A stretch of 19,246 nucleotides of DNA from Pseudomonadota bacterium (GCA_021783435.1 JAJXUC010000068.1:1-19246), one strand, 5' to 3'. Positions 1 to 9,507 are shown, numbered from the stretch's first letter. Translations and numbers: made by a program. Notes: generated by a model not told the origin, from the sequence alone.

Positions 1-8
1 TCCGATCT
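1..8. other. Residual sequencing-adapter bases at contig edge
   Basis: The first eight bases, TCCGATCT, are identical to the 3' end of the standard Illumina adapter. The nuoD reading frame is normal from base 11 on (LGFTGPML). The preceding codon reads TAG only because its first base (position 8) comes from these eight bases; a C there would give CAG, the glutamine expected before LGFTGP in this family. The bases are best read as untrimmed adapter at an assembly edge. A match by chance at the exact edge is possible but unlikely. Confidence 0.8.
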
Positions 9-10
9 AG

Positions 11-553
11 CTCGGTTTCACGGGCCCCATGCTGCGCGGTTCGGGCATCGTCTGGGACTTGCGCAAGAACCAGCCCTACGACGTCTACGATCGTATGGAC
101 TTCGATATCCCCGTGGGCAAGGAAGGCGATTGCTACGACCGCTATCTGGTGCGCATGGAGGAAATGCGCCAGTCCAATCGCATCATCCAGCAGTGCGTAG
201 CCTGGCTGCGTGCCAATCCAGGGCCGGTCATCACCGACAACCACAAGGTGGCTCCGCCATCGCGGGTCGAGATGAAGACCAGCATGGAACAACTCATTCA
301 TCACTTCAAGCTGTTCTCCGAGGGGTTCCACGTGCCCGAAGGGCAGGCCTATGCGGCGGTGGAACATCCCAAGGGCGAGTTCGGCATTTATCTCGTGTCC
401 GACGGCGCGAACAAACCCTTCCGTCTGAAGATCCGCGCCCCTGGCTTTGCGCATCTTGCCGCGATGGACGAAATGTCGCGTGGTCACATGATTGCCGACG
501 CCGTGGCCATCATCGGCACGATGGACATCGTGTTCGGCGAAATTGACCGGTGA
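11..553 (+). CDS. nuoD: NADH-quinone oxidoreductase subunit D, 3' part (NuoD)
   Basis: This is the C-terminal part of the 49-kDa-type subunit of Complex I, which with NuoB and NuoC forms the peripheral arm next to the quinone site in the cytoplasm. About 180 residues remain of a family length near 417. The visible part starts in the conserved [12 protein letters not shown] segment, continues through [13 protein letters not shown] and [14 protein letters not shown], and ends with the family's typical C-terminus [11 protein letters not shown]. The 5' part lies beyond the contig edge. The in-frame TAG at 8-10 is attributed to adapter bases, so the gene is called partial rather than broken. The first internal ATG is at 29, but homology extends upstream of it. 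The stop codon TGA overlaps the GTG at 550 and forms part of the GGTGA that probably serves as the nuoE ribosome-binding site. Confidence 0.95.
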   Translation, partial: LGFTGPMLRGSGIVWDLRKNQPYDVYDRMDFDIPVGKEGDCYDRYLVRMEEMRQSNRIIQQCVAWLRANPGPVITDNHKVAPPSRVEMKTSMEQLIHHFKLFSEGFHVPEGQAYAAVEHPKGEFGIYLVSDGANKPFRLKIRAPGFAHLAAMDEMSRGHMIADAVAIIGTMDIVFGEIDR

Positions 554-558
554 ATCCC

Positions 559-1059
559 ATGTTGTCTGAATCGACCCGCCAGCGCATCGATCGCGAATTG
601 GCCAAATACCCTGCCGATCAGAGGCAGTCGGCAGTCATCGCTGCGTTGTCCATCGTGCAACAGGAAAGCGGCTGGGTTTCGCCCGATGCCGAGCGCGACG
701 TCGCCGACTACATCGGCATGCCTGCCATCGCCGTGCATGAAGTGGTGACCTTCTACAACATGTTCAACACCAAACCGGTGGGGCGCTACAAGTTGAACGT
801 CTGTACCAACCTGCCGTGCCAGTTGAGCGGTGGCATGCAAGCGGCCCAGTATCTGAGCGAGAAGCTGGGCGTAGCCCTGGGCGAGACCACACCGGATGGC
901 CTGTTCACGCTGCAGGAAAGCGAGTGTCTGGGTGCCTGCGGGGATGCTCCGGTCGCCTTGGTCAACGACCGCCGCATGTGCAGTTATCTGAATCACGCCC
1001 AACTCGACGCGCTGATCGACGAACTCAGGGCCGACGCGGCACGAGGGGGGGCGGTATGA
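559..1059 (+). CDS. nuoE: NADH-quinone oxidoreductase subunit E (NuoE)
   Basis: This is the 24-kDa-type subunit of the NADH dehydrogenase module of Complex I. It has a thioredoxin-like [2Fe-2S] domain carrying cluster N1a and partners with NuoF. The protein is 166 aa from ATG 559, a normal length. The cluster ligands are visible as Cys82, Cys87, Cys123 and Cys127 (motifs CTNLPC and CLGAC). An in-frame GTG at 550 would add three residues and overlap the nuoD stop. ATG 559 is preferred because GGTGA (549-553) lies 5 bases ahead of it, and relatives begin with ML followed by the helix. The stop codon overlaps the nuoF start (ATGA), implying translational coupling. Confidence 0.96.
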   Translation: MLSESTRQRIDRELAKYPADQRQSAVIAALSIVQQESGWVSPDAERDVADYIGMPAIAVHEVVTFYNMFNTKPVGRYKLNVCTNLPCQLSGGMQAAQYLSEKLGVALGETTPDGLFTLQESECLGACGDAPVALVNDRRMCSYLNHAQLDALIDELRADAARGGAV

Positions 1060-2390
1060 AGGCTGGAGCATCGACCGGTCTGGAAACCTGCTTCCATGGC
1101 CGTCATCTGAATCCGCAGATCCTGCTCGGGCTGGACGGCAGGAACTGGGGCTTGCGCGACTATGCCGCGCGTGACGGCTATCAGGCCCTGCGCAAGATTC
1201 TCGGCGCCGACGGCGGCCCGGGCATGACGCCAGAGCAAGTGATCGCCGAAGTCAAACTCTCGGCCTTGCGCGGGCGGGGTGGCGCCGGCTTCCCCACCGG
1301 TTTGAAGTGGAGTTTCATGCCGCGCCAGTTTCCCGGTCAGAAGTATCTGGTGTGCAACTCCGACGAGGGCGAGCCCGGAACCTTCAAGGACCGCGACATC
1401 CTGCGCTTCAATCCGCACATCGTGATCGAAGGCATGGCGATTGCCGCCTACGCCATGGGCATCAGCGTGGGCTACAACTACATCCACGGCGAGATTTTCG
1501 AGGATTACGCGCGTTTCGAAGAGGCCTTGGAAGAGGCGCGTGCCGCTGGTTTTCTCGGCGACAACATTCTTGGCAGTTCGTTCAGCTTCCAGCTACATGC
1601 CTCGCACGGTTTCGGCGCCTACATCTGCGGCGAGGAAACGGCGTTGCTGGAGTCGCTCGAAGGCAAGAAGGGGCAGCCCCGCTTCAAGCCCCCGTTCCCC
1701 GCCAGTTATGGCTTGTACGGCAAGCCCACCACGATCAACAACACCGAGACCTTCGCCGCGGTGCCGTGGATCATTCGCCACGGGGGCCAGGCCTATCTCG
1801 AGGTCGGCAAGCCGAACAACGGCGGCAGCAAGATCTATTCGGTCTCGGGCGACGTGGCGCTGCCGGGCAACTACGAGGTGCCGATGGGCACGCCGTTCTC
1901 CAAACTGCTGGCGCTGGCCGGGGGCATGCGCGGGGGCAGGGCGCTGAAGGCCGTGATTCCCGGCGGGTCTTCCGCGCCGGTGCTGCCGGCGGACATCGTC
2001 ATGGACTGCACAATGGACTACGACTCCATTGCCAAGGCCGGCTCCATGCTCGGCTCCGGCGCCGTCATCGTGCTCAACGACACCCGCTGCATGGTCAAGT
2101 CGCTCCTGAGGCTGTCGTACTTCTATCAGCATGAGTCGTGCGGGCAGTGCACGCCATGCCGTGAAGGCACGGGCTGGCTGTACCGCATGGTTCACCGCAT
2201 CGAGAACGGCCAGGGCCGCGCCGAGGATCTGGAATTGCTGAACTCCGTATCCGACAACATTGCAGGGCGCACCATCTGCGCGCTGGGGGATGCGGCGGCC
2301 ATGCCGGTGAAATCCTTCATCAAGCATTTCCGCGCCGAGTTCGAGCATCACATTGAACACAAGACCTGTATGGTTCCCGCGTATGTTTGA
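1056..2390 (+). CDS. nuoF: NADH-quinone oxidoreductase subunit F, NADH/FMN-binding (NuoF)
   Basis: NuoF is the 51-kDa-type subunit that binds NADH and FMN and takes the hydride at the entry of Complex I. It is 444 aa, a usual length. GRGGAGFP at about residues 73-80 begins the glycine-rich nucleotide/FMN loop, followed by the [14 protein letters not shown] segment. The C-terminal [4Fe-4S] N3 cluster ligands are Cys362, Cys365 and Cys368 (ESCGQCTPC) with Cys408 (TICALGD). The start ATG 1056 overlaps the nuoE stop by four bases. An upstream in-frame start at 816 lies inside nuoE and would add 80 residues not seen in the family, so it is rejected. A 47-base gap separates it from nuoG. Confidence 0.97.
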   Translation: MKAGASTGLETCFHGRHLNPQILLGLDGRNWGLRDYAARDGYQALRKILGADGGPGMTPEQVIAEVKLSALRGRGGAGFPTGLKWSFMPRQFPGQKYLVCNSDEGEPGTFKDRDILRFNPHIVIEGMAIAAYAMGISVGYNYIHGEIFEDYARFEEALEEARAAGFLGDNILGSSFSFQLHASHGFGAYICGEETALLESLEGKKGQPRFKPPFPASYGLYGKPTTINNTETFAAVPWIIRHGGQAYLEVGKPNNGGSKIYSVSGDVALPGNYEVPMGTPFSKLLALAGGMRGGRALKAVIPGGSSAPVLPADIVMDCTMDYDSIAKAGSMLGSGAVIVLNDTRCMVKSLLRLSYFYQHESCGQCTPCREGTGWLYRMVHRIENGQGRAEDLELLNSVSDNIAGRTICALGDAAAMPVKSFIKHFRAEFEHHIEHKTCMVPAYV

Positions 2391-2437
2391 CGCCATCAAC
2401 GCCAAGCCGCAGAGCCTGCACACGAGGTTGACACGAC

Positions 2438-4795
2438 ATGGTTGAACTGGAAATCGACGGACGCAAGGTCGAGGTGCCCGAGGGCTCCATGGTCATGGAC
2501 GCCACGCACAAGCTCGACATCTACGTCCCGCACTTCTGCTACCACCCCAAGCTGTCGATCGCGGCCAACTGCCGCATGTGCCTGGTCGACGTGGAAAAGG
2601 CGCCCAAGCCCCTGCCGGCCTGCGCCACGCCCGTGGCGCAGGGCATGGTCGTGCGCACCCATTCGGACAAGGCGGTGCAGGCCCAGAAGGGGGTGATGGA
2701 GCTGCTGCTCATCAACCACCCGCTGGACTGCCCCATCTGCGATCAGGGTGGCGAGTGCCAGCTGCAGGACTTGGCGGTCGGTTACGGCGCGTCGGCTTCG
2801 CGTTATCACGAAGAAAAGCGCGTCGTGTTCCACAAGAACGCCGGCCCCCTGGTGGCGATGGAGGAGATGACCCGCTGCATCCACTGCACCCGCTGCGTGC
2901 GTTTCGGCCAGGAAGTGGCGGGCATCATGGAGCTCGGCATGGCCCATCGCGGCGAGCATTCCGAGATCACCACCTTCCTCGAAGGCTCGATCGATTCCGA
3001 GTTATCGGGCAATATGATCGACATCTGCCCGGTCGGTGCGCTCACCAGCAAACCCTTCCGCTTCGCCGCGCGTACTTGGGAACTCACGCGCCGCGCGTCC
3101 GTGAGTCCGCACGACAGCCTGGGCAGCAACCTGGTGATGCAGGTGAAGAACAACAAGGTCATGCGCGTTGTGCCGCAGGACAACGAGGCCATCAACGAAT
3201 GCTGGATTTCCGATCGCGACCGTTTCAGCTACGAAGGGCTCCATAGCTCGCAACGCCTGACCCAGCCCATGATCCGCGACGACGGGAAGTGGCGCGAGAC
3301 AGACTGGCCCACCGCGCTGGGCTATGTCGCGCAAGGTTTGCGCCGCGTCATCGAGGTGGATGGAGCCCAGGCCCTGGGGGCGCTGTCCACCGCGGACAGC
3401 ACGCTCGAGGAGCTGTTCCTGCTGGGCAAGCTGGTGCGCGCCCTGGGTAGCGAGAACATTGACTTCCGTTTGCGCCATGCCGACTTCTCGCGCGATGCCG
3501 TCGACCACGGCATTCCCTGGCTGGGCTTGCCCATCGCCGATGTGCGGCGTCTGCAGTCCGCCTTCATCATCGGTTCCTTCCTGCGCAAGGATCATCCCCT
3601 CCTCGCCGCCAAGCTGCGCCGCGCTTGCAAATCAGGCTGCAAGCTCAGCGTGCTGCACGCGGCGGACGACGACTTGCTCATGCCCGTGCATGCGCGGCTC
3701 GTGGCCGCCCCCAGTGCCTGGGCATCCCTGCTGGCCGAAGTGGCAGCGGGTGTCGCCGACGCCAAGGGCATCGGGCGCCCCGCAGCAGTCTCGGACGCGC
3801 GTCCTGGCGAAGCCGCCCAGCGCATCGCGCAAAGCCTGATCGCGGGGGAACGCAAGGCCGTGCTGCTTGGCAACGCCGCAGCCCAGCATCCCGGTGCCGC
3901 TCAACTGGCAGCCCTGGCGCGCTGGATTGCCGACAACACCGGAGCCAGCTTCGGCTATACCGTGGAGGCGGGCAATACGGTCGGCGCGCATCTTGCGGGC
4001 GCAAGACCGCTCCGTGGTGGATTGAACGCGGCGCAAATGCTGGATGCGCCGCCTGCCGCCATGCTGTTGCTGAACGTCGAGCCCGAATTTGACACGTCGT
4101 GCGGAGCCGCAGCCCTTGAGGCCATGCGCAAATCCGCCTTCGTCGTGGCCCTGAGCGCCTACAAGCATGGCGCGATGGACTATGCCCAGGTCATGCTGCC
4201 CATCGCGCCCTTCAGCGAAACGGCTGGCAGCTACGTGAATTGCGAAGGTGTCTTGCAGTCCTTTGGCCCGGTCGTGGCCTCGGCCGGCCAGTCGCGCCCG
4301 GCATGGAAGGTCCTGCGCGTCCTGGCCGACCAGCTCGGTCTGGCCGGTTTCGAGTACGACGCCATCGAGGCCGTGCGGGAGGCCGCATTGCAGGGTGTGG
4401 ATATTCCCGCGCGCCTGACCCGGTCTGAGGCGCCGCCGCTGCCGCAAACCCTCGCATCGGGTCACGGCCATGTGCCGGCCGGCGATGCCGGATTCGAGCG
4501 CCTGAGCGAAGTCCCCATCTACGCCAGCGACGCCATCGTGCGCCGTGCGCCATCGCTGCAGCAAACGCGCGATGCGCGCCTGGCTGGGCAGATAGCCTTG
4601 CCGCCCGATGCCTGGGAGCACATGGGCCTGCAGCCGGGCGATCGCGTCAAGGTCGAGCAAGGCTCGTTCTCCGCCGAATTGCCGGCCAGGCTGGATGCCG
4701 GATTGGCTGCCGGCGTGGTGCGAATCCCGGCGGCACATCCTGCCACGGCCAGTCTCGGTGCGCTGTTCGGCGCCGTCTCCGTCCACAAGGTCTGA
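2438..4795 (+). CDS. nuoG: NADH-quinone oxidoreductase subunit G (NuoG)
   Basis: NuoG is the 75-kDa-type iron-sulfur subunit of the electron-input module and carries electrons from NuoF toward NuoI. It is 785 aa. The N-terminal ferredoxin domain has Cys34, Cys45, Cys48 and Cys62 for the [2Fe-2S] cluster N1b. His94, Cys98, Cys101 and Cys107 bind cluster N5. Cys147, Cys150, Cys153 and Cys197 (CPVGAL) bind N4. The rest is a degenerate molybdopterin-oxidoreductase-like domain. The four cysteines that bind the extra N7 cluster in E. coli and Thermus are absent: the corresponding segment reads SVSPHDSLGSN, and only a lone cysteine remains in ECWISD. This is the mitochondrial/betaproteobacterial style. 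A GAGG at 2424-2427 precedes the ATG by 10 bases. Confidence 0.97.
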   Translation: MVELEIDGRKVEVPEGSMVMDATHKLDIYVPHFCYHPKLSIAANCRMCLVDVEKAPKPLPACATPVAQGMVVRTHSDKAVQAQKGVMELLLINHPLDCPICDQGGECQLQDLAVGYGASASRYHEEKRVVFHKNAGPLVAMEEMTRCIHCTRCVRFGQEVAGIMELGMAHRGEHSEITTFLEGSIDSELSGNMIDICPVGALTSKPFRFAARTWELTRRASVSPHDSLGSNLVMQVKNNKVMRVVPQDNEAINECWISDRDRFSYEGLHSSQRLTQPMIRDDGKWRETDWPTALGYVAQGLRRVIEVDGAQALGALSTADSTLEELFLLGKLVRALGSENIDFRLRHADFSRDAVDHGIPWLGLPIADVRRLQSAFIIGSFLRKDHPLLAAKLRRACKSGCKLSVLHAADDDLLMPVHARLVAAPSAWASLLAEVAAGVADAKGIGRPAAVSDARPGEAAQRIAQSLIAGERKAVLLGNAAAQHPGAAQLAALARWIADNTGASFGYTVEAGNTVGAHLAGARPLRGGLNAAQMLDAPPAAMLLLNVEPEFDTSCGAAALEAMRKSAFVVALSAYKHGAMDYAQVMLPIAPFSETAGSYVNCEGVLQSFGPVVASAGQSRPAWKVLRVLADQLGLAGFEYDAIEAVREAALQGVDIPARLTRSEAPPLPQTLASGHGHVPAGDAGFERLSEVPIYASDAIVRRAPSLQQTRDARLAGQIALPPDAWEHMGLQPGDRVKVEQGSFSAELPARLDAGLAAGVVRIPAAHPATASLGALFGAVSVHKV

Positions 4796-4798
4796 CCC

Positions 4799-5860
4799 AT
4801 GTTCGACGCTTTCAACCTCGGTGGCCTGCATCTGCTCGGGCCCGTGGCCTGGCCGGTGGTGTGGACGGTGATCAAGATCGTCGCCATCGTTCTGCCGCTG
4901 TTCATCGCCGTGGCCTATCTCACGCTGTGGGAGCGCAAGCTCATCGGCTGGATCCAGATCCGCATCGGCCCGAATCGCGTCGGTCCCTATGGCTTGCTGC
5001 AGCCCATCGCCGACGGCCTGAAGTTCATCTTCAAGGAAATCATCGTCCCGACCAAGTCCAGCCAGTTCCTATTCATTCTCGGGCCCATCATGACCATCAT
5101 GCCGGCGCTGGCCGCGTGGTCGGTCATGCCCTTCGGGCCCGACGTGGCGCTGGCCAACGTGAATGCGGGGTTGCTGCTGATCCTCGCCATCACCTCGCTG
5201 GAGGTGTACGGCATCATCATCGCCGGCTGGGCGTCCAACTCCAAATACGCCTTTCTCGGCGCGATGCGGGCGTCGGCGCAGATGGTGAGTTACGAAATCG
5301 CCATGGGCTTTTGTCTGGTGATCGTGTTGATGGTCTCCGGCAGCCTCAATCTGAGCGCAATCGTGGCCGGCCAGCAGAAGGGCGAGTTTGCCGGCATGGG
5401 GCTGAACTTCCTGTCCTGGAACTGGTTGCCTCTGCTGCCGATTTTCGTCGTCTACCTCATTTCCGGCATTGCCGAAACCAACCGCCATCCCTTCGACGTG
5501 GTCGAAGGCGAGTCCGAGATCGTCGCCGGGCATATGGTGGAATATTCGGGCATGTCGTTCGCGCTGTTCTTCCTCGCCGAATACGCGAACATGATCCTGG
5601 TCTCCTTCCTTGCCACCATCATGTTCCTCGGCGGCTGGGATGCCCCGGTGGCTTTCCTCGGCTTCATTCCCGGGTGGATCTGGCTCGGTGTCAAGGCCTT
5701 CCTGGTGGTATCGATCTTCCTCTGGGTGCGGGCCACCTTCCCGCGTTACCGCTATGACCAGATCATGCGCCTGGGCTGGAAGATCTTCATTCCCGTCACC
5801 CTGGTCTGGCTGGTCCTGATCGGCGCCTGGATGCAAACGCCCTGGTCGATCTGGCACTGA
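4799..5860 (+). CDS. nuoH: NADH-quinone oxidoreductase subunit H (NuoH)
   Basis: NuoH is the ND1-type membrane subunit at the junction of the two arms of Complex I and forms much of the quinone chamber. It is 353 aa with about eight hydrophobic segments. Conserved loop motifs are [20 protein letters not shown] near residue 42, [13 protein letters not shown] in the middle, and [16 protein letters not shown], the acidic loop facing the quinone cavity. It follows nuoG after only three bases, and AAGG inside the end of nuoG can serve as its ribosome-binding site. Nothing odd is seen. Confidence 0.97.
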   Translation: MFDAFNLGGLHLLGPVAWPVVWTVIKIVAIVLPLFIAVAYLTLWERKLIGWIQIRIGPNRVGPYGLLQPIADGLKFIFKEIIVPTKSSQFLFILGPIMTIMPALAAWSVMPFGPDVALANVNAGLLLILAITSLEVYGIIIAGWASNSKYAFLGAMRASAQMVSYEIAMGFCLVIVLMVSGSLNLSAIVAGQQKGEFAGMGLNFLSWNWLPLLPIFVVYLISGIAETNRHPFDVVEGESEIVAGHMVEYSGMSFALFFLAEYANMILVSFLATIMFLGGWDAPVAFLGFIPGWIWLGVKAFLVVSIFLWVRATFPRYRYDQIMRLGWKIFIPVTLVWLVLIGAWMQTPWSIWH

Positions 5861-5878
5861 AACGGAGAACACACAGCC

Positions 5879-6367
5879 ATGGCCGCAGTCCGCGACACCT
5901 TCAACAGCTTTTTCCTGGTCGAACTCGTCAAGGGTCTGGCCCTGACCGGCAAGCATGCTTTCCGACGCAAGATCACGGTGCAGTATCCGGAAGAGAAGAC
6001 GCCGATGTCGCCGCGTTTCCGCGGCCTGCATGCGCTGCGCCGCTATCCCAACGGCGAGGAGCGCTGCATCGCCTGCAAACTCTGCGAGGCGGTTTGCCCG
6101 GCGCTGGCCATTACCATCGAATCCGAGCAGCGCGACGACGGCACCCGCCGCACCACGCGCTACGACATCGACCTGACCAAGTGTATTTTCTGCGGCTTTT
6201 GCGAGGAAAGCTGCCCAGTCGATTCCATCGTCGAAACCCATATCTTCGAATACCACGGCGAGCAGCGCGGGGACCTGTATTTCACCAAGGACATGCTGCT
6301 GGCCGTGGGCGATCGCTACGAGCACGAAATCGCCCCCAACAAGGAGGCCGACGCCAAATTCCGCTGA
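5879..6367 (+). CDS. nuoI: NADH-quinone oxidoreductase subunit I (NuoI)
   Basis: NuoI is the 23-kDa/TYKY-type ferredoxin subunit that relays electrons between NuoG and the terminal cluster in NuoB. It is 162 aa. Two complete 4Fe-4S motifs are visible: Cys63, Cys66, Cys69, Cys73 ([12 protein letters not shown]) and Cys102, Cys105, Cys108, Cys112 ([12 protein letters not shown]), the ligand sets for N6a and N6b. The N-terminus is an amphipathic membrane-associated helix. GGAGA at 5864-5868 precedes the ATG by 10 bases. The next gene is unusually far away (128 bases) for this operon. Confidence 0.97.
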   Translation: MAAVRDTFNSFFLVELVKGLALTGKHAFRRKITVQYPEEKTPMSPRFRGLHALRRYPNGEERCIACKLCEAVCPALAITIESEQRDDGTRRTTRYDIDLTKCIFCGFCEESCPVDSIVETHIFEYHGEQRGDLYFTKDMLLAVGDRYEHEIAPNKEADAKFR

Positions 6368-6495
6368 AGGCGGCCATCATGCCGGGCCGGACTTGACCCG
6401 GCTGTGGAGGCCTCTCCTCATTGCCAGCGCATCGAGCAGGCTTGCTTGCGTCAAGCTTTGCGCAGTCTCTCCCGCGCTGTCGAAACCATCCGATC
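6368..6495 (+). other. Intergenic gap inside nuo operon with hairpin (nuoI-nuoJ)
   Basis: This 128-bp gap is the longest in the nuo cluster. It contains the inverted repeat GCCGGG (6381-6386) / CCCGGC (6397-6402) with a 10-base loop, resembling the dispersed GC-rich palindromes with a central CTTGAC that are common in proteobacterial intergenic DNA. The 8-bp palindrome GAGGCCTC lies at 6407-6414. No T-run follows, so an intrinsic terminator is not supported. An open frame with a TTG at 6421 runs into nuoJ, but family conservation starts at ATG 6496. Confidence 0.5.
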
Positions 6496-7131
6496 ATGAG
6501 CATCCAAACCGCGCTGTTCTACCTGTTTTCCGTCGTCCTGTTGTTCGCCGCGTTCCGCGTGATCACCGCGCGCAACCCGGTGCATTCGGCGCTGTATCTC
6601 GTGCTGGCGTTCTTCCAGGCGTCGACGATCTGGATGCTGCTCCGGGCCGAATTCCTCGCCATCGTGCTCGTGCTGGTGTACGTCGGGGCGGTGATGGTGC
6701 TGTTCCTGTTCGTGGTGATGATGCTCGACATCAACCTCGATCGCCTGCGGCAGGGTTTCTGGCGCTATTTCCCGGTTGCGGCGCTGGTCGGCGCACTCAT
6801 CATTCTGGAGATGTCCGCCGTGCTGATGCAGGCGTTCCAGATCGGTGGCCAGACCGCGGCGGCGCAGACCGCGGGCCAGGCGGCCACCCCAGTGGCGCAT
6901 GCTCTCGCGCAACTGCCCAATACCAATGCCCTGGGTCTGGTGCTCTATACGCGGTATCTCTACCCGCTTGAAATCGCGGCGGTCATTTTGCTGGTCGCCA
7001 TCATCGCGGCGATTTCGCTGACCCTGCGTCGTCGCAAGGACACCAAGACGATTCAGGTGTCAGAGCAGATCAAGGTGCGGCGCGAAGATCGCGTGCGCCT
7101 GGTGCAGATGAAAGCCGAAGGCAAGGAGTAA
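6496..7131 (+). CDS. nuoJ: NADH-quinone oxidoreductase subunit J (NuoJ)
   Basis: NuoJ is the ND6-type membrane subunit of Complex I and is part of the central hydrophilic axis. It is 211 aa with about five hydrophobic helices. The family hallmark is present: YLVLAFFQASTIWMLL, then an FLAIVLVLVYVGAVMVLFLF helix with the mid-membrane YVGA segment. The C-terminal tail is charged (RRRKDTKTIQVSEQ). ATG 6496 is chosen because MSIQTALFYLFSVV is the typical start; TTG 6421 would add 25 polar, unconserved residues. No strong Shine-Dalgarno precedes the ATG. The gene ends in a good AAGGAG that serves nuoK. Confidence 0.95.
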   Translation: MSIQTALFYLFSVVLLFAAFRVITARNPVHSALYLVLAFFQASTIWMLLRAEFLAIVLVLVYVGAVMVLFLFVVMMLDINLDRLRQGFWRYFPVAALVGALIILEMSAVLMQAFQIGGQTAAAQTAGQAATPVAHALAQLPNTNALGLVLYTRYLYPLEIAAVILLVAIIAAISLTLRRRKDTKTIQVSEQIKVRREDRVRLVQMKAEGKE

Positions 7132-7134
7132 GCC

Positions 7135-7449
7135 ATGTTGGGATCCCTCAGTCTGGCCCATTACCTCGTGCTGGGCGCCATCCTGTTCGCTATTTCGGTG
7201 GTGGGCATCTTCCTCAACCGCCGCAACCTCATCGTGTTGCTCATGGCCATCGAGCTGATGCTGCTCGCGGTCAACCTCAACTTCATCGCGTTCTCGCATT
7301 ACCTGCAAGACATGGCGGGCCAGGTGTTCGTGTTCTTCATCCTCACCGTGGCCGCGGCCGAGTCGGCCATCGGCCTGGCGATTCTGGTGGTGCTGTTCCG
7401 CAACCTCTCCACGATCAACGTGGACGAACTCGATCATCTCAAGGGCTAA
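7135..7449 (+). CDS. nuoK: NADH-quinone oxidoreductase subunit K (NuoK)
   Basis: NuoK is the ND4L-type three-helix membrane subunit. It is 104 aa. The two buried glutamates needed for proton translocation are visible as Glu40 (in [11 protein letters not shown]) and Glu76 (in [10 protein letters not shown]), equivalent to E. coli Glu36 and Glu72. AAGGAG at 7123-7128 with a 6-base spacer is one of the clearest ribosome-binding sites in the cluster. The stop is three bases before nuoL. Confidence 0.97.
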   Translation: MLGSLSLAHYLVLGAILFAISVVGIFLNRRNLIVLLMAIELMLLAVNLNFIAFSHYLQDMAGQVFVFFILTVAAAESAIGLAILVVLFRNLSTINVDELDHLKG

Positions 7450-7452
7450 GGC

Positions 7453-9474
7453 ATGGCAGGCACGCTCAATCCCAACCTTTTGCTCGTCATCGCGCTGGCG
7501 CCGTTGGCGGGTGCCATCATCGCCGGGCTGTTCGGGCGAACCATTGGCCGCACGGGCTCGCACGTTGTCACCATCGCCGGGGTCGGTCTTTCGTGCGTGT
7601 TGTCCGTCTGGGTGCTGATCCAGGTCATCGGCGGCGCGCATTACAACGGCACGGTCTACACGTGGATGCAGGTCGGCAGTCTCAAGATGGACGTCGGCTT
7701 CCTGATCGACAGCCTCTCGGCGCTGATGATGGTGATCGTCACCTTCGTCTCGCTGATGGTGCACGTCTACACCATCGGCTACATGTCGGACGATCCGGGC
7801 TACCAGCGCTTTTTCGCCTACATCAGCCTGTTCACCTTCAGCATGCTGATGCTGGTGATGAGCAACAACATGCTGCAGCTGTTCTTCGGCTGGGAGGCCG
7901 TGGGCCTGGTGTCGTATCTGCTCATCGGCTTCTGGTACACCAAGCCATCGGCCGTGTTCGCCAACCTCAAGGCCTTCGTCGTCAACCGCGTGGGCGATTT
8001 CGGCTTCATCCTGGGCATCGGCCTGGCCCTGGCCTACACCGGCAGCCTCAACTACAGCGACATCTTCGCCAAGGCACCCGCGCTGGCGCAGCTGCATTTC
8101 CCAGGCACGGACTGGATGCTGATCACGGTCATCTGCATCAGCCTGTTCATCGGCGCGATGGGCAAGAGCGCGCAGTTCCCGCTGCATGTCTGGCTGCCCG
8201 ACTCGATGGAGGGCCCCACGCCCATCTCGGCCCTGATCCACGCCGCCACCATGGTCACGGCCGGCATCTTCATGGTGGCGCGCATGTCGCCGCTGTTCGA
8301 GCTGTCGAACACCGCGCTGTCCTTCATCCTGGTCATCGGCGGCATCACGGCCTTGTTCATGGGCTTCCTCGGCGTGATCCAGAACGACATCAAGCGCGTC
8401 ATCGCCTATTCCACGCTGTCCCAGCTCGGCTACATGACGGTGGCGCTGGGCGCCTCGGCCTATTCGGTGGCCATCTTCCACCTGATGACCCACGCCTTCT
8501 TCAAGGCCCTGCTGTTCCTGGCGGCGGGATCGGTCATCATCGGCATGCACCATGACCAGGACATCCGCCACATGGGCGGCCTGCGCAAGTACATGCCCGT
8601 CACCTGGATCACCTTCCTGGTCGGTTCGCTGGCCCTGATCGGCACGCCGTTCTTCTCCGGCTTCTACTCCAAGGACAGCATCATCGAGGCGGTGGCTGCA
8701 AGCCATCTGCCGGGCGCGGGATTCGCCAGCTTCGCGGTCACCGCCAGCGTGTTCGTCACGGCGCTGTATTCCTTCCGCCTCTATTTCCTGGTGTTCCACG
8801 GCAAGGAGCGGTTCCGCGACCTGCCGGGACACGACGATCACGGCCATGATGGCGGGCATCACGCCCCGGTCGAGCCGCACGAGTCGCCCTGGGTGGTCAC
8901 GCTGCCGCTGATCCTGCTGGCCATTCCCTCCGCCGTCATCGGCTACTTCACCATCCAGCCCTTGCTGTTCGGTGGTTTTTTCAACGGCGCCATCACGGTC
9001 GACGCCGCGGCGCACCCAGCCATGGCCGACTTGGCCGAGCATTTCCATGGCCCGTTCCTGATGACCTTGCACGCCTTCGCTTCGCTGCCGCTGTGGCTGG
9101 CGGCGGCCGGCGTTGCCGTGGCGTATTACAGCTATCTGGTCAACCTGGCGTTCCCGGCGGCGATGGAGCGCATGTTCAAACCCATCTACACCCTGCTCGA
9201 CCACAAGTACTACATGGACTGGATCAACGAGCACATCATCGCCGCGGGAACCCGCCTCGTCGGCAGGGGCCTCTGGAAAGGCGCCGACGCCGGGCTGATC
9301 GATGGTGTGGTGGTGAACGGCACCGCCCGCCTGGTCGGGATTGCCGCAGGCCTCATCCGCCAATTGCAGACCGGCTTCATCTACTACTACGCACTGGCGA
9401 TGATCGCCGGGGTCGTGGTGTTCATGTGGCTGTTCGTTCCGGGCAAGCTGTTGTCCGGCTGGTTCATCCGATAA
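7453..9474 (+). CDS. nuoL: NADH-quinone oxidoreductase subunit L (NuoL)
   Basis: NuoL is the ND5-type distal antiporter-like proton-pumping subunit, with the long lateral helix at its C-terminal end. It is 673 aa. Key residues visible are Glu148 in FFGWEAVGLVSYLL, Lys238 in AMGKSAQFPLHVWLPD, and the histidine of ALIHAATMVTAG. A cytoplasmic or periplasmic loop near residues 459-476 is histidine-rich (six His in about 17 residues), a feature I associate with many betaproteobacterial NuoL proteins. Several C-terminal hydrophobic segments follow, as expected for the piston helix and its anchor. Confidence 0.97.
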   Translation: MAGTLNPNLLLVIALAPLAGAIIAGLFGRTIGRTGSHVVTIAGVGLSCVLSVWVLIQVIGGAHYNGTVYTWMQVGSLKMDVGFLIDSLSALMMVIVTFVSLMVHVYTIGYMSDDPGYQRFFAYISLFTFSMLMLVMSNNMLQLFFGWEAVGLVSYLLIGFWYTKPSAVFANLKAFVVNRVGDFGFILGIGLALAYTGSLNYSDIFAKAPALAQLHFPGTDWMLITVICISLFIGAMGKSAQFPLHVWLPDSMEGPTPISALIHAATMVTAGIFMVARMSPLFELSNTALSFILVIGGITALFMGFLGVIQNDIKRVIAYSTLSQLGYMTVALGASAYSVAIFHLMTHAFFKALLFLAAGSVIIGMHHDQDIRHMGGLRKYMPVTWITFLVGSLALIGTPFFSGFYSKDSIIEAVAASHLPGAGFASFAVTASVFVTALYSFRLYFLVFHGKERFRDLPGHDDHGHDGGHHAPVEPHESPWVVTLPLILLAIPSAVIGYFTIQPLLFGGFFNGAITVDAAAHPAMADLAEHFHGPFLMTLHAFASLPLWLAAAGVAVAYYSYLVNLAFPAAMERMFKPIYTLLDHKYYMDWINEHIIAAGTRLVGRGLWKGADAGLIDGVVVNGTARLVGIAAGLIRQLQTGFIYYYALAMIAGVVVFMWLFVPGKLLSGWFIR

Positions 9475-9507
9475 ATCCAACAGGGCCCGCGGCTTTCGTT
9501 CAACCCT

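Noticed and set aside
2..553. nuoD as a pseudogene with an early TAG stop at 8-10
   Set aside because: The stop depends on bases that match a sequencing adapter; the frame is fully conserved from base 11 to the natural stop.
816..1055. An 80-residue N-terminal extension of NuoF from a start at 816
   Set aside because: It lies wholly inside nuoE, is arginine-rich out-of-frame sequence, and the family starts near [10 protein letters not shown] at ATG 1056 with the usual ATGA overlap.
6421..6495. TTG 6421 as the start of nuoJ
   Set aside because: It would add 25 unconserved polar residues before the first helix; ATG 6496 gives the normal family length.
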